Shown here piece after piece: positions 10,536 to 23,685 of a stretch of DNA of 64,000 bases. Every line of letters begins with the position of its first letter. Positions within the stretch are counted from its first letter, which is position 1. This DNA is from Bryum argenteum (Eukaryota; Streptophyta; Bryopsida; Bryales; Bryaceae), in contig CM073321.1 of the NCBI GenBank assembly GCA_037043015.1, positions 40,568,420-40,632,419 on the forward strand, in the 5' to 3' direction. The notes under the pieces are model-generated. The model saw nothing but the letters and a program-made list of their open reading frames with translations. It made no database searches and was not told where the DNA came from. Both the position numbers and the translations under genes were made by a program.

Positions 10536-12142
10536 CACTACAAGAAAATCAGTAGCCTAATTGACGAAGAGTTGAGAAAAACTCGTCAACTGCGTAGTCA
10601 ATTAGGGCACCGTGATTCGGTCACTTATTTAACAAAATTCAGTCAGTTCGGCTGTCATTTCGGACATATTTACACGTCGGCTTAAAATTGCTCGAGCGAC
10701 CTTGCCATGTTGGATCTACCAAGCCATGTCAGCTGGTAAATGTATTTGGCTTACTTTCTTGAGTATCGTAATATTTATTTTCACACAATGGATTTAACTT
10801 GGAGTGAATTTTTTTTTATCCACTAGTGAAATCTGAAATATCTTTGTCATTCACGTAGTAAGTCATGCGCATGAATTTTGTGGAAGGTGGGAGATGCTTG
10901 CAGCGTCCCTGGTACAAGTGGTCGAATAGGCATTGAGCATGTATCATAGGTAAGTTTTAGACTGTGCTTTTTTTAGGTTTGTAGTGATTACTTCTTGGCA
11001 AATGAATTTCTTCCCAAATATACAATTTTTACATTTTTAGTTTCTATTTTAGATGGGAGCAATCCTCACTAAATTCTAATTGAAGATGCATATTTATGGA
11101 TATTATTTATTTTCCAATATTTGTTGCCTCTCATAAGAGAAGTATACAATTTTCAGTCTTGGTGGTATCTTCAAAAGTTTTTAGGCTGTGCGCCTTGCGT
11201 AACAATGTATTTGTCTGGTATTCTAGGTAAAGCCTGATGATATTTACACTATCAATATCGTCATCTGTACATTAAAACCCATAAGTTCTTCACTAGTAAG
11301 TCCGACTGCACTGAAGAAAAGAAACTCTGAGCATTGCCAGATTAGATTGTTCAACAATCAATCAAATGAAAAGGCCAAATAAACTACTGATGACCGATCA
11401 TTCTAAGTCTCATTTCCTTTCTTCGATGCAAGCTTATGATAAATTTCGTTGGTTGATTGCTCCCCGAGTCAGCAACATTATCCGGACTCTGCAAACAACA
11501 CTTTATTCATGCTAAACAATCACATACTCCATGGAGTTAATCTCCCCATATTCTTAATATTAGTAGATCTATATTGATTCTATTATGTACTTCCATCCAA
11601 AACATGACCTTATGAATCCAACATGTAGTAAAGCACATATAACACTCAATGAATAGGAAATCCGAAGCAAGTAAATCATATGCACACGACCATAGAGGTC
11701 GTTATCAGAATACAACCATCGACTGAGAGCTAGTAATACACCGCCTTGTAAGGAAATCTACTTACTTCCTAATTTAGCCACACACCTGTTTTAACTGAAT
11801 GTGCTCCGCGCTGTGAGTCGACTTCACAATAGGGCCCTGCCGTTCCAAAGCATGTTAGCATGGAATTAGTCCAAGTTGCATTCCTACTTAAGTGATACGT
11901 AATGTTCATCCTTGTTATATTGGTGTTGAATCGGTAGACCTTCACAACTTTATGATGATTGATGCTATTGCCTTACACATACCAATTTCCACATTTATAC
12001 AACGCAAATTCTGTATGTCATGAAAATATTCAAGTGAGCAATGTGTTGCTAGAAAACAAAAGAATGGGCGGTCACCAGCATAACTTGCTCGTCCTGCACT
12101 TTTGGTGCATTTTTGGAAGCGTCACACTGCATTTGAAATGCC

Positions 12143-12690
12143 GTGATTCAGAAACTATCTTTACCTTTTAAATCCGACTGCTAGTTCAACAAAAAAGAAT
12201 GAATAATGAGACCCTAGAAAATAGTTTAAACATTCACAACTCTACATGCAACCGGAAAGACATTTGAAACATAAAGAACATGAAATAGTTATGTGCAATT
12301 GAAATGCTCCAACATTGTGAGCCGGTGATTCAAAAAGTATCTCTACCTTTCAAATCCTACTGCTATTTTAACAAAAGGGAATGAATAATGAGACCCTAGA
12401 AAACTTTTCAAACACTAACAACTCTACATGCAACCGGAAAGACATTTAAAACATAAAGAATATGAAATAGTTATGTGCAATTAAAATGCTGCAACATTGT
12501 GAGCGGGTGATTAGAAACTATCTCTACCTTTCAAATCCGATGCTATTTTAACAAAAGGGAATGAATGATGAGACCGTAGAAAACAATTCAAACACTAACA
12601 ACTCTACATGCAACCGGAAAGACATTTGAAACATAAAAAACATGAAATAGTTATGTGCAATTGAAATGCTGCAACATTGTGAGCGGGGAA
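12143..12690. repeat. Three direct tandem repeats of about 182 bp
   Basis: Units start at 12143, 12325 and 12507 with GTGATT...ACTATCTYTACCTTT and share AATGAATRATGAGACC, CTCTACATGCAACCGGAAAG and GAAATAGTTATGTGCAATT. The spacing is 182 bp each time. They lie just 3' of the last recognised exon of the TnpA-like gene, inside the CACTA element. Unit 3 runs into the exon donor region near 12716. They may be intronic or 3' non-coding sequence; I see no coding role. Confidence 0.85.
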
Positions 12691-12715
12691 TTACGATTGC
12701 AAATTTGGTACTTAC

Positions 12716-15700
12716 CACTATGCCTTCAGCATGCGTTGGAAGAACCCCATTAGTCATTGCTTCATTTCGTAGTGCCTCGATACTTCCTTCCAGCCTCGCC
12801 GCTGAATCTGCAATAGCAAGAGCTGCTTGACGTCCTTCTAGTACTGCCAATCTGTCCAAGAGTTTTATCACGAACGGCATAAATGCCAGTTCCGTGTCTG
12901 CGATGGCATTTACTCCTCCTACTACGGCATTCGGAGTTGTTGGATTTTATTTACTGCCACTGTTGTCACGAGTCGGAATTTCTAAACCACCAGTTCCTCC
13001 ATTATCATCTCCGAAGTTGTTTTCGAACTCTTCTGTGTTCCTGCAAATGTCATTCACCCTTCCAATTTTTGAAGGCAATGTCACCGCAGTGTCACTGCCA
13101 TGCATTATCGTGTCGTGGGTTTGGCTTTTGTTCCGCTTTGACCGGCCACCGTACCCTTTATCCCTTGACATCTCCAATTGAACCTCCTCCGGATCAGGAG
13201 ATCTACGGAGCCGCTTCCTCAATCGGTCTCGCACCCCCACCTCCCCAGATGGACCCGTTCTTCCAAAATTCACCCGCATGGCATTCGCCTTGCTGCAATC
13301 TTGAGACTTCTTCTGTGATGCTGGATTTTGTAACTCTTTTCCAAGGGAACGCCATGTCCGGTCACTCACATCTCCAGGTTTTGGCTCCCCGTTTCGAATT
13401 TTCTTCCAGAGTCTCGCTCGCCTCAAACTCACAGCTCGTGCAATTGTTGCCTTCACAAACTCAAATGACATGGGGTAACTATACTCCCACGTCTCTTGTA
13501 TCCACTCTGCTATCTCTTCAAGAGCATGTCGAGGTTGCTTGTTTATACAACCTATGGCTGGATCTAATTTCTTGGAGAGCAGCGACACTTCTTTTCGCCA
13601 AGCGCCTATTCCACAGCCGTATGGTACATGTGTTATTTCGGATACCAACAAATAATTTCTACGGAGTCCTTCACGACGACGCCTATCTCCTTCTCTTTCG
13701 CGAGCAACCTTGGCGTGTCTTCGCTCCTTCCGTTTTTGGGCTTCTGTTTCGGGTTTGAAGGTATCGTGCAACACGTCTGTGACAGCCACCTCTGCAAGCT
13801 CCTCCACGTCCTCCAATTCTTCTCCGTCGTCTCCGTACTCAGACTCACTGTCTTCAGTACTGCCTGTGTCGTTATCTGTGTTGTAGAATGAGTACGTTTC
13901 TGGTTGTGGATGACGCGCATTTTGGAACCTTACTTGAAGCTCTTGACTGAGCTCACCACTTCCCTCAGACTCCTGTAAGCAGTAGGTAGGCGTAGTCAAC
14001 AGGATTCACTTGTCAGGTTGGAAAAAAAAAACTTATATGCAACGAAAGCTCGAACTACTACGGATGCCATGTGATTTGGCTGTGCGACAAGATCAAGATT
14101 ACAGGCTTACAAAAGAGCATATTCAAGCACTTAGGCTCATAAAAAATTGTTTGGTCTTACAGTGCCTGGTGTTGCTGCTCGCCGTCGATTGGGTGGTACA
14201 TGTGGTCTGATAGGTGTAGTCAATCCTTGGCTCCGCGGTCTTTGTTTAAGAATCTCGCGCCTTGGAGTACTAGCCCGCGCACGTCTTTCTTCTTCCCTGC
14301 TACGCCCTAGAGTTTGTTGCTGCGATGTGTTGGGAGTCCGACATGCACTTCTTACAGGCTCTGTACGCATTTCCTGAGTAGATAGTGGACGAGATTGCGA
14401 AGTGCTGCCTCTTCCCACTCCGTTTTCCCTCCCTTGTGCGCGTTCTGGCGATGCTTGTGCACTTTCAGGTTGAAGATTACTCCTCCAATTTCCTTCCATA
14501 TCAACACAAAAGTAAGTTCGAAGCATTTTAACCAATTTGCGAATCCAAAATTCCTACTCATTCAAATATTTGAATTCCTTACGGATGTAGTATTATTATA
14601 GTTCCATACTAATACTATATGCAAACAATCTCAAACGTTGTGTGAAGAGTATTCTTCTAAATTTAACACGAAATACTTCACGAATTCTATAGCACCATTG
14701 TTAGTTTGTGATGCAACTTTTAGGCACTTCAGCACTCAATCAAGATAAAACTAGTATATTTACAACCTCCAGTCTATGTCGAGAATCAATTTCATACAGC
14801 TACACATGGCCCTTACCTTGGGATGTAGATAGTCTTCGTGGCTCTGGAGTACCTTGAACTTCAACACTCCTACTTATACTCTGTCGTTCCAGTACTTCAA
14901 AGGGCGCCACAATGTTGTTTATGAAAGACGGCTCTTTCCTTGTTGTCTGGTCAAGGACCCTCTCGGATGCAGATGAGGCCAACAAAGCCACTGTCGACCT
15001 GGTAGAATGTACCCGTCGAGGGGGCATAAATTTTGGAGGCGGGTTCACAGTATGTATCTGTTGTGCACTTCGTGAGGAAATACCACCTCTGCCCTCAGAC
15101 AGTGCTTCACTTGTTTGTCCCTCATTTCTGAAGTCCTCAACACCTGCACTCCGAAGAGATGCATCTTCTGCAGCCACTGCCTTCATGAGTCGTCTAGATT
15201 GCTTTTTCTTCTTACCTCTAGACGTGGTAGCATCCCCACCAACAATGAGTATTTCGTCATTTAAATGACTTGGCTCCTTCCATTGTACGAAAGTTTCATT
15301 TCCTCTTTCTGACCTTCGAGGTCGATGCATGTTCTGCCACAACCCACACAAATTGCTTGTTTGCGATCTTAAGCTCAATATCTCATAAAAGACTACCATC
15401 AGTCACATCTTACGTGTATTTCAATTCCATTCATAGGAAGCGGATAAAAATAGCTAACTGGGAGAGGAAAAACAACGTCAAGGCCAAACTACACATCATT
15501 CTTACGGTATTGAGGTCACTGTCAGTACTTTAAACTGAAAATGACATCAGCTGGAAAAATTCAATAGCATCAATAAACATTGACAACTAATTCGGTAACA
15601 AAAAATAAAACTTACCTTTGAGTCGTCGTTTCCAGTCACTGAAACGTCCTTGGTGCTGTTTTGTCCAGTCTTCCACGTATCCTCGCTTTTGTTAGAGTCT

Positions 15701-17078
15701 TCGCTGCTGGTGTTGTTTTTTGCCACCCACGTCTCCTTGGTATCACTGGTCTCCTCCGTGCAGGTGTACTCTTCCTCACTTACTTCTTCCTGCGAGTTGG
15801 AGCGTGTTGAACTCCTATATTCTTCCTCCCCGCTTTCCACCAATGACTCGCTGTTGCTGTCGGATTTGCTAAACACGAACTCCTCTCCACTACTCGATGC
15901 AGTACTTCTGTGATTTGAAGTCCTGTGATGCAGTGTTCCTTCTTGACTTCCTTCACTCTCGGATGTCGACTTTGAACACACTGACGGCGTCTTTATCTCT
16001 CCTGTTACAAGAGCAATTCTTGCCTCTTGCAAAGCTTGTGCATTTAGCACTGGGTACCTGCACTTACTCAGAAAGTTAGATTAGACAGTCAGCCATACTA
16101 CCATACAATAATCTCTATCAATGTAGGCTTCCAACAGTGTCCAAAACCAAAAGAAAAAATAAAGATAAACACGCTTGCCTCACGCACTTTGAGGTGAGAC
16201 TGGATACAATCTGTGTGCAGCAAAGTGGTTTTGTGATATTTGTTCGCTACAAAAATCCAAATTGAATTCAAACTACAAATGCATTGCAGCATCAACGACA
16301 ATCTTCAGGACGAGAAATTTTTCTTTGAAGCAGAAAAGAAACGCATTCTTCCTGATCCAAACTCTAACAATGTCGCCCTAGCCGTCATACTGTATTGAAC
16401 TCTAAAATCGGACTTTTGACAGAGGGCATGCACACAGTGGGAAGGAAAATGACAACAATAAAGACGGGATGAACAAACTAGCAATTTTGGCGTACTCAAA
16501 TGCATTTCGACTTTTCATCCACAAATCAATGAAAACCCGCCCTACAAAAACAAAATCATATGTTCACTCATCCATTTACAAAACAATTTATCTACTCTAC
16601 GCCGTCGTCCCTTAAACTTTCTGGCTGTTTGCGCGCACTCCTCTGCAGGTCTATCGCATAATTTATTAGAAATGGCTATAAGCGCGGAAAAGTATATCGA
16701 TCGTGGAGCAACTACCGTGACATTTACCCCGGTTAGTATACTTCAAATACGAAGCCAATTATTTGTTGCCACGTCGTCAAGCGCCGCAATTCTCTTGGTA
16801 CAAAAGGGCGTGCAATTACGCATTTATCCCCCTATACGACCGCATTAAACAACATAAGAGGAGGAGGGGTAAGAAACTCACAGCCAATGTTCAATTCCGG
16901 TTTTTTCACGCAGCAGTTTGGCGTTTTCTTCGATTGTAGCGTATCTCTTCAACGCGTAAACCGGAACCTTCATTCTATGCAGCATCAGCGGTCCTTCGCA
17001 GAACGACACCGACCTTCGAGCTCGTACCGCAGCCTCTCGCTTGTTCTTTTCTTTCACATCTCCCACTGCTACATTCAC
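12716..17078 (-). CDS. CACTA TnpA-like protein (plant transposase, Transposase_24-like), multi-exon
   Basis: Five minus-strand exons join with matching phases and canonical sites: 17078-16882 (ATG start; donor GTGAGT), 16057-15616 (acceptor GTGCAG, donor GTAAGT), 15333-14817, 14492-14161 and 13972-12716 (donor GTAAGT). The first exon encodes a short basic segment ending ENAKLLREKTGIEHW. Exon 2 is Ser/Glu-rich and acidic; exons 3 and 4 are basic and low-complexity. Exon 5 holds an acidic stretch, a basic KRKERRHAK segment, and the conserved core W.SLGKELQNPASQKKSQDCSKANAMR...GPSG, resembling the plant transposase family (PF03004) that accompanies CACTA transposases. It ends in a coiled coil (VIKLLDRLAVLEG...). 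A stop at 12947-12949 can be bypassed by a 57-nt GT...AG segment that keeps the frame; that is short for a plant intron, so the true end is uncertain. No other premature stop is seen. By family it should bind the element's subterminal repeats. Confidence 0.72.
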
Positions 17079-18394
17079 TCAAACATATTTGCGACAATTC
17101 TGAAGTTTAAAGCGTTGTTGGGGGGAAACGTTGCGAGTGCATAAAAACAGGTTAAATGAGAGCGACTGTAAGCAGAGGGGGGAAGAAGACATGAAAGAAA
17201 CTAAAGGTGGCCACTTCTGATGTAAGCTCTCCCAGCATTTCGTCATTCAATTCCGTCATTATTTCCCACGCTGCAGGTAGTCTATATCAATTGATTGTCA
17301 ACCCATCACCGCGATTGTGCTTAACCTTTTGAAGATTTTCAAAATCTAAATTGATATTGTTTCCAAATCTAAATTTATCTTGTAGCTAGCTAGGTTAACA
17401 GAAACAGATTAGTGACATTGAAAAATTGAGTCCATGCAGACATTTTATTCAGACAAGGTCTCACGGTTGAGACAGAGAAACCTTTGGATTGCGTGTCTCC
17501 AGCGCCGAGTCTTGCTGGAAAGGCGGCCAAACTGAAACCGGTAAATGATTCAACATGAACGAGTCAACATGAATGACATTAATTTTCTCTTTTTGAAATT
17601 TATACAACATGCAGTGTATCGCGTGTCTACATTCATGCAAGCCAGAATTAACCGTTTGCTTTACTGGGGATTTTTGCAGGAAATGTTATTCATGAATCTC
17701 TTCGTGCTCCCATAGAGAGAAGGTTAGGCATTTCATTCGGACACGGTTGAAGACAGAAACCACATCATACACTGGGCATGGGAACTATGAAATTGGCATC
17801 CAGGTTAAGATGAAGAGAATATCACCTATTCAGGAACTGAAGTATCACTAATGTGTTTGGAGCTTCTCCTCAAACGTGGCAACTTGTTTGTCTTTGCTGA
17901 TTCGCTCCATCAAACTCACAATAGCTTGCACTCTTACAAATGTTGCAGCTTTGATTTCTCATTTGCAATGAGGATTTTGAGCTTCTCAATGCATTCCCAA
18001 TTGTAATTGTGAATCACAACAAGGTTAGCATCGACCATCGATTCTATAGAGGACGCCATCGTCGTCTTTGTGGTTGCCATTGCTATTCATTCAGGTACGT
18101 ATGTGCTCTCAATTATTCCATCATGTACTCGTCGATTATTCCTATGAACTATGTGTTTCATAACTCTCCTATTTCCTCTGAGAGTTTGTGGTTGCGAAGC
18201 TATGGACCCCCTCTCCAAGCATGCATAGTTTAGATCGGTCCATAATCTTGTTCGTAAATGAAACGAAGAATCCAACTTGCCCCTGAATGCGGGACAATGT
18301 TATCAGAACACCTGAATCACGTACATTATAGTGATGTTGTTCGGTTGTTCCAATCAATCTGAGAAGGTTTAAACTAAAATTTTATGATACTCAG
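17079..18394. promoter_or_regulatory. Shared 5' region between divergent CACTA genes
   Basis: This 1.3-kb interval separates the TnpA-like ATG (17078, minus) from the TnpD coding start (18406, plus), so it must hold both promoters. A likely 5' untranslated exon of the plus gene ends at 18094 (CATTCAG|GTACGT) and is joined to an acceptor at 18394 (TACTCAG|GTACAA), 11 nt before the ATG. No clear TATA box was assigned. Confidence 0.5.
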
Positions 18395-21300
18395 GTACAA
18401 CAACAATGAGGCCAACACGCCTAGGCGAGGCATACCACATCGAAAGGGCATTAGCAGCAAGACAAGGCATTAGACGCTATCCTTGTGGCTGTGAAATTTG
18501 CCATGGATTTAAAACCCAGACAGTTCAGACAGTGGAAAATCACCATCGGAAGCACGGACGCGACACTAGACTAGTAGAGCCTCTTTTGGTAAGGTTCATA
18601 CTTACAGTAGGTTTCTAGAGTAGTTAATAGAGGTTGAGTGATTTTCATGTTTCTTACATTTTCCATGTCTATTTCTCATAATCCACAATATAAACTACAA
18701 ATAAAGTGGATGAACAACTTCCTTTATAATTTTATTTTCCAAACTTATATGAATCCTTAAACAATAGTTGCAATTAGTAACAAAGGAGAGATAGTCCATG
18801 TGCTCCACAAGTATCAAGTGATATGAAAATATATTCACCATCTTCTCAAGCAATATATACTCACATCGTCATGTATCGTGTTTGATGGTTTATTTATATT
18901 AGTTTTTATCCTACCTACTCATGTTACATCATGTCACGGATGTTACAGAGAGATCCCAACGACCGTGGCCAGTTTAGAGAAGAGTACCATGATGTTCACA
19001 ATGTTGATAGAGCAAAAGTGGACGGTGAAGAACAACATGAGGATGTTTATCTAGATGCAGAAGACTACCAGCAATTTGAAGGAGCCCCTCCTAACACAGA
19101 CATAGACTTTGATCAAATGGCCGAAAACTTTTTTGCAAGGGCGGATGAAATTCACGGTGGCTTTGTCGACGAAGAGGACGAGGTTTTCAACTTTTCTGAC
19201 TTGTCATCCAAAGAAGAAGAACCGGACCAAACACCCCTACTGGAGAACGTACTTCACGAAGCCATTCGGCCTTTGTTTCCGGGGTCTCGAATAACCAGGT
19301 TACAGTTCAATGTCATACTCATGTCCCTATGTACATTGTTTTCTGTAAGCCACCATTGCTTAGACGAAATCCTCACATTCCTAAAGTACGATGTTCTACC
19401 TGAGGACAATAACTGCCCCAAAACGTCATACGAAATGAAGAGACTTATATTAAAATTGGGCTTGTCACATGAGACAATACATTGTTGTGAGTGCGGGAAA
19501 ACTCTATATTGGAAAGAAAATGCGAACTTAGAAGAATGTCCCAAATGCCAAAAATATAGGTACATACCCGGGTCAAATAGTGTTTCAGTTCAAGTACTAC
19601 GATATTTTTCTATCATTAAAAGACTTAGAAGAATGTTTCGTTGTCCGGAACTGGCGAAACATATGAGGTGGCATAAACATAATCACTCACAGGATGGGAA
19701 AATGAGGTCTGTGGTTGACAGTGAGCAATGGCAATTTATTGAAGATCAGTTTCCTAGCTTTAGTAGACAGGACAGAAACATTAGGATGGGCCTTGCTCTA
19801 GACGGAGTAAACCCACATAGCCTGCAATCTTCTAGACATTCGGTGTAGCCAGTTATGATAGTGTTGTACAACCTACCACCGTTTCTACTCACGAAACGTT
19901 TTTTCATATGTCTGACTATGATTATACCGGGACCAAATTCTCCATGTGAGGAGACAATTGATGTCTACTTACAGCCTCTGGTGCATGAGTTGAAGAAACT
20001 GTGGGTGGGCATAACTGCTGTAGACATGTCTAAACCCGAAGGTCCGAACCGAAAGTTTAGAATGCGTGGAATGTTAATTTGGACAATACATGATTATCCA
20101 GCATACACGTTAATTTCCGGTCAATCAGGGCAAGGATATGCTGGATGTCCAATCTGCGGAAAGAGGACATGTGCTGATCATTCAAGACAGGCTCAGATTA
20201 CAGTTTTCCTCGGAAACCGTAGGTGGCTGAGGCATAATCACCGTTGGAGGGCAGCTCAGGCAGCGTTCAATGGGCATCCAAACCATGATGCAGCTCCTCC
20301 ACGACAAAGTGGATTGACTGTGAGACTACGAGGAGCATGGAGAGAGTCTTTCTTACAACTCGGAGGACGTCAAAATTCGAAATACGATCCTGTGAAGCAA
20401 ACCGGCGTGAAAAGAGTTAGCATACTCTTTCAACTTCCATATTGGGAGGTAAGTTTCCGTACAAGGTCCTCTACATGCACTAGAACTATGATGACAGAAT
20501 TGTAATTCTGAGAAGTGGTAGAGTTGCTTCGCGAAGAATTCATAGTAAACCGAATTATCAGTTATTTCCATAAAAATCTCGATGGATAGAATAAGAAAAA
20601 ATGGATTAATATCTATTTTAATTTCTGCTTCCAATACTTAAGTTTGGAGAATATAGTTATAATACAAAATCTAAGATGCTCATTATTTGACGTCATCGAT
20701 AAAAAAAATACTTATAAGTAGTTTCAATTCATGTTATTTAATTTGTCGGTGCTATGGAGGTTTAGTATAGAAGTCAACTCAGAAGGCTCATATTCCTTGA
20801 TCTGTGAATGGATTGGAGAGTACTGAGAAATCAGACATGGGCAAGAATAGATACGGTAATCTTTTTGGAATACAAACTGTTTTTTTACAGACATGCTTTT
20901 AAACATATCTGCGATCACATTTTCAAGTGCCCCTGGTTGATGTGTTAAATTAATATTAAATATAGAATCTCACACTAAGTAATATATAAAAGTTGAAAAG
21001 ATGCATTATTTCACAAGTAACCTTTCATACAGACTCAGAATCATCTTGGAGTGTATGAGAAGAATAATTAGAAGAATGCACAAAAAATTAGACCTATCAT
21101 GTATTGTGGTCATTTTCTGGAGACGTTTTATTCCGTTTAGTTTTATTTTTTGTACTCACAAAGCACAAGTTGTAAGGATTGTGATTCTTTAACATGACGT
21201 GGATGGCATGGATCTTAAGTGAAATTTATAGTCGTATAATTTCCTTAAATGAGAAATTATATTGCGAGGAATAGATGACACATTTCTTGACAATATGGGC

Positions 21301-23685
21301 TCTTGTTGTAACATGATTTTGCATACTATTGTGTGCTCTGAAAATTCCGTGCGTTCTTGTGTCTGTGAACATTCTTATGGACAGGGACTAAAGCTTTGGT
21401 GAATGTGCACAGGAACTTCCTGTACAACACACGTTGGATGCAATGCACTGTGAAAAGAACATATGTGAGAACTTGTTGCGTACATTGTTTGGAGAGACGG
21501 ATGGACCAAAATCACGAGAAGATATGCGTGCTCGCGGAATCCGGCACCATCTCCACTTGCAGAGGAATGCAGATGGCCATACATATTTCAAGCCAGACGC
21601 ACCGTACATCCTTTCAAGAGAGCATCGACATGAGTTTCTTACAACGTTGAGGGAATTAAAATTTCCTTCAAGTTCTGTATCTGCATTGACCAAGAGGATA
21701 CAAGAGGGGAAGCTCAAGGGTTTGAAAACACATGACTTTCATGTGTTATTGCAACAAGTGTGTTTGAGGAACATTGGTGATTCAAGAGTTGTCGGAGCAG
21801 TAATGAGGGTAAGTAGACTGTTTCGAAACATAATAGCAAAGGTGATAGATAAAAGTATGAAAGAGGAGATGCTTCAAGATGTTGCTGAGACTATTTGCTC
21901 TTTAGAAAAAGAGCTACCTCCATCAGTATTTGTGATCATGATGCATCTCCCAATTCATTTAGTCCAGGAATTATTTATTTGCGGACCAGTCCATACTCGT
22001 TGGATGTATCCGTTTGAAAGGTATATGAAGGGATTAAAAGGCTTTGTGAAAAACAAAGCTAAACCCGAAGGCAGTATGGCGTTTGGTTATTTGAGAGAAG
22101 AGTCAATAGGATTTCTAAATGAGTATTTGGCTGAATATACTCCTACAACAAAACGTGCATGAGATGACAAAGAAGAACCAGCCATGTATGACGAAATCCT
22201 AGAAGGCGCAAAACGAGACAGACCAATGACCCCGGAGTTCTTGAACTTGATACATGGATTTGTGTTGGACAACACAGATCACATGGAACTATACAGAAGG
22301 TACGATAGGACTTGGGAAGTGTTTGATCTGCTTTGAACCTCATTTGGTAGTATTTGTTGATTTTATTTTAATATGTTTAATAATCCATGTACAAAATCCG
22401 AAATGACAAGCTTGTATCAGGACTGCTCGTCATCTTTAAAAATCGATTCAAATGTTATGGTATTTGTGACGGACCTCTAATATATTGAGATTTTGTGCAT
22501 AGGAAATACGAAGAGGCTGTAAGAGAAAGGGAGTATAGACGAGAACAATACCGTCGCACACAACGTTGTGGTGGAAGAAGAAACCGTTTTGCGTTCCCAT
22601 TACAGCTGCAACAAATTCCAGGTTTTGCGGTGTGGGGACAAGAAGAGGTAAGGCTTGACCAAAGCTGTGGTGTACATGTTGATGCCAACGTAGTGGACAC
22701 AGCACGAGGTCCGCTACCTGTAGCTGCGGCATACAAGTCTATGTATGCATTTGGGAATCACTACCGAGTGTTGAGCTCGGAGAGATCGCGGCGAACTTGC
22801 GACAGTGGTGTTGCAGCAACATTCAACCAAGTCTGCCGGAATAGTACCCGTGACGGTAACCAAGTTACGGCGTCTGTCGAATATGTAGGACACATAGAAG
22901 AGATATTGGAACTCAACTACAGACATCACTGTTTAGTTGTCTTAGTATGTGATTTTGTGAAGGCGAATTATGTAGGGCAAAATGCTACTATTAAGAAGGA
23001 TAAGTGGGGGTTCACTTTAGCTAACTATGAACGTCGATTTCGTAGGATTTGCAGTGATAGTTTTTCATTCCCAAGTCATTGTGAACAAGTCTTTTACTCG
23101 AATGCAAGAGAGGCGCCAGGATGGAGAGTAGTTTTACGGAAAGAAGTGAGAGGTAGACGAGTGTTACCTAACAATGAAAACAATGAAGAACGAGCATTGT
23201 TTCAGATGGGGCGTGATGAAGATTTTGAAGGGCTAAGACCGGATCGAGACGTCGGGGCGAACGGGATAGAAGCAGCCACAATAGGAGAGAATGTTATCCT
23301 CGAACCAGTGTTAAGGCCAAATCGGTAGGTAAGAGGAGGACGTGGGGGTCGTGGTCGAGGTGGACAGCAAGGCAGGCGTGGAGGGCGCGCAGGTCGAATT
23401 CTAGAGCGAGCAGAAGAAGATCACATGTCCAGTACCGATGAAGAGGATGATCGTAATGAAGATGAACAGCAGCGAAGGCTAAACAGAAACAATGGAGGAA
23501 AAACACATATGAGACTAAGAACACAAAACAATAGCCAGAGGAACAGAAATGTAAGGCCACGACATCAGTCCGAATCTGACTTGCGTAGCGACAGCAATAC
23601 GAGCTCGGAAGAACCAACAAGTTTTTATGAAGATTCATCGGAATAATCTTGCCCAACTTCTGCAGAGAGCAATGACGAAGATGAG
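18395..23685 (+). pseudogene. CACTA TnpD transposase (Transposase_21, DUF4218, DUF4216), four in-frame stops
   Basis: Exons are 18395-18588 (ATG 18406), 18949-20448, 21413-22299 and 22503-23685, all with GT...AG borders and consistent phase; a further small exon may lie near 24096-24177. Order of domains: an N-terminal Cys/His segment (RYPCGCEICHG...HHRKHGRD); the Transposase_21 core with a zinc-ribbon-like CCECGKTLYW...CPKC, LALDGVNPH and IPGPNSPCEETIDVYLQPL; CPICGKRTC; LPYWE|ELPVQHTLDAMHCEKN across an intron; a DUF4218 part (PPSVFVIMMHLPIHL...GPVHTRWMYPFERYM); a DUF4216 part (VDANVVDTARG...LNYRHHCLVVLVCDF); and a C-terminal RGG-rich and acidic tail. In-frame stops are TAG 19846-19848 (where the family has Trp), TGA 22160-22162, TAG 23326-23328 and TAA 23644-23646. 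The last two lie in the low-complexity tail and one could be the true end. The frame is otherwise open. Confidence 0.9.

Noticed and set aside
12883..13758. A 291-codon plus-strand open frame
   Set aside because: It lies antisense to exon 5 of the TnpA-like gene, which has the conserved transposase core and splice sites. The plus frame shows no family features.
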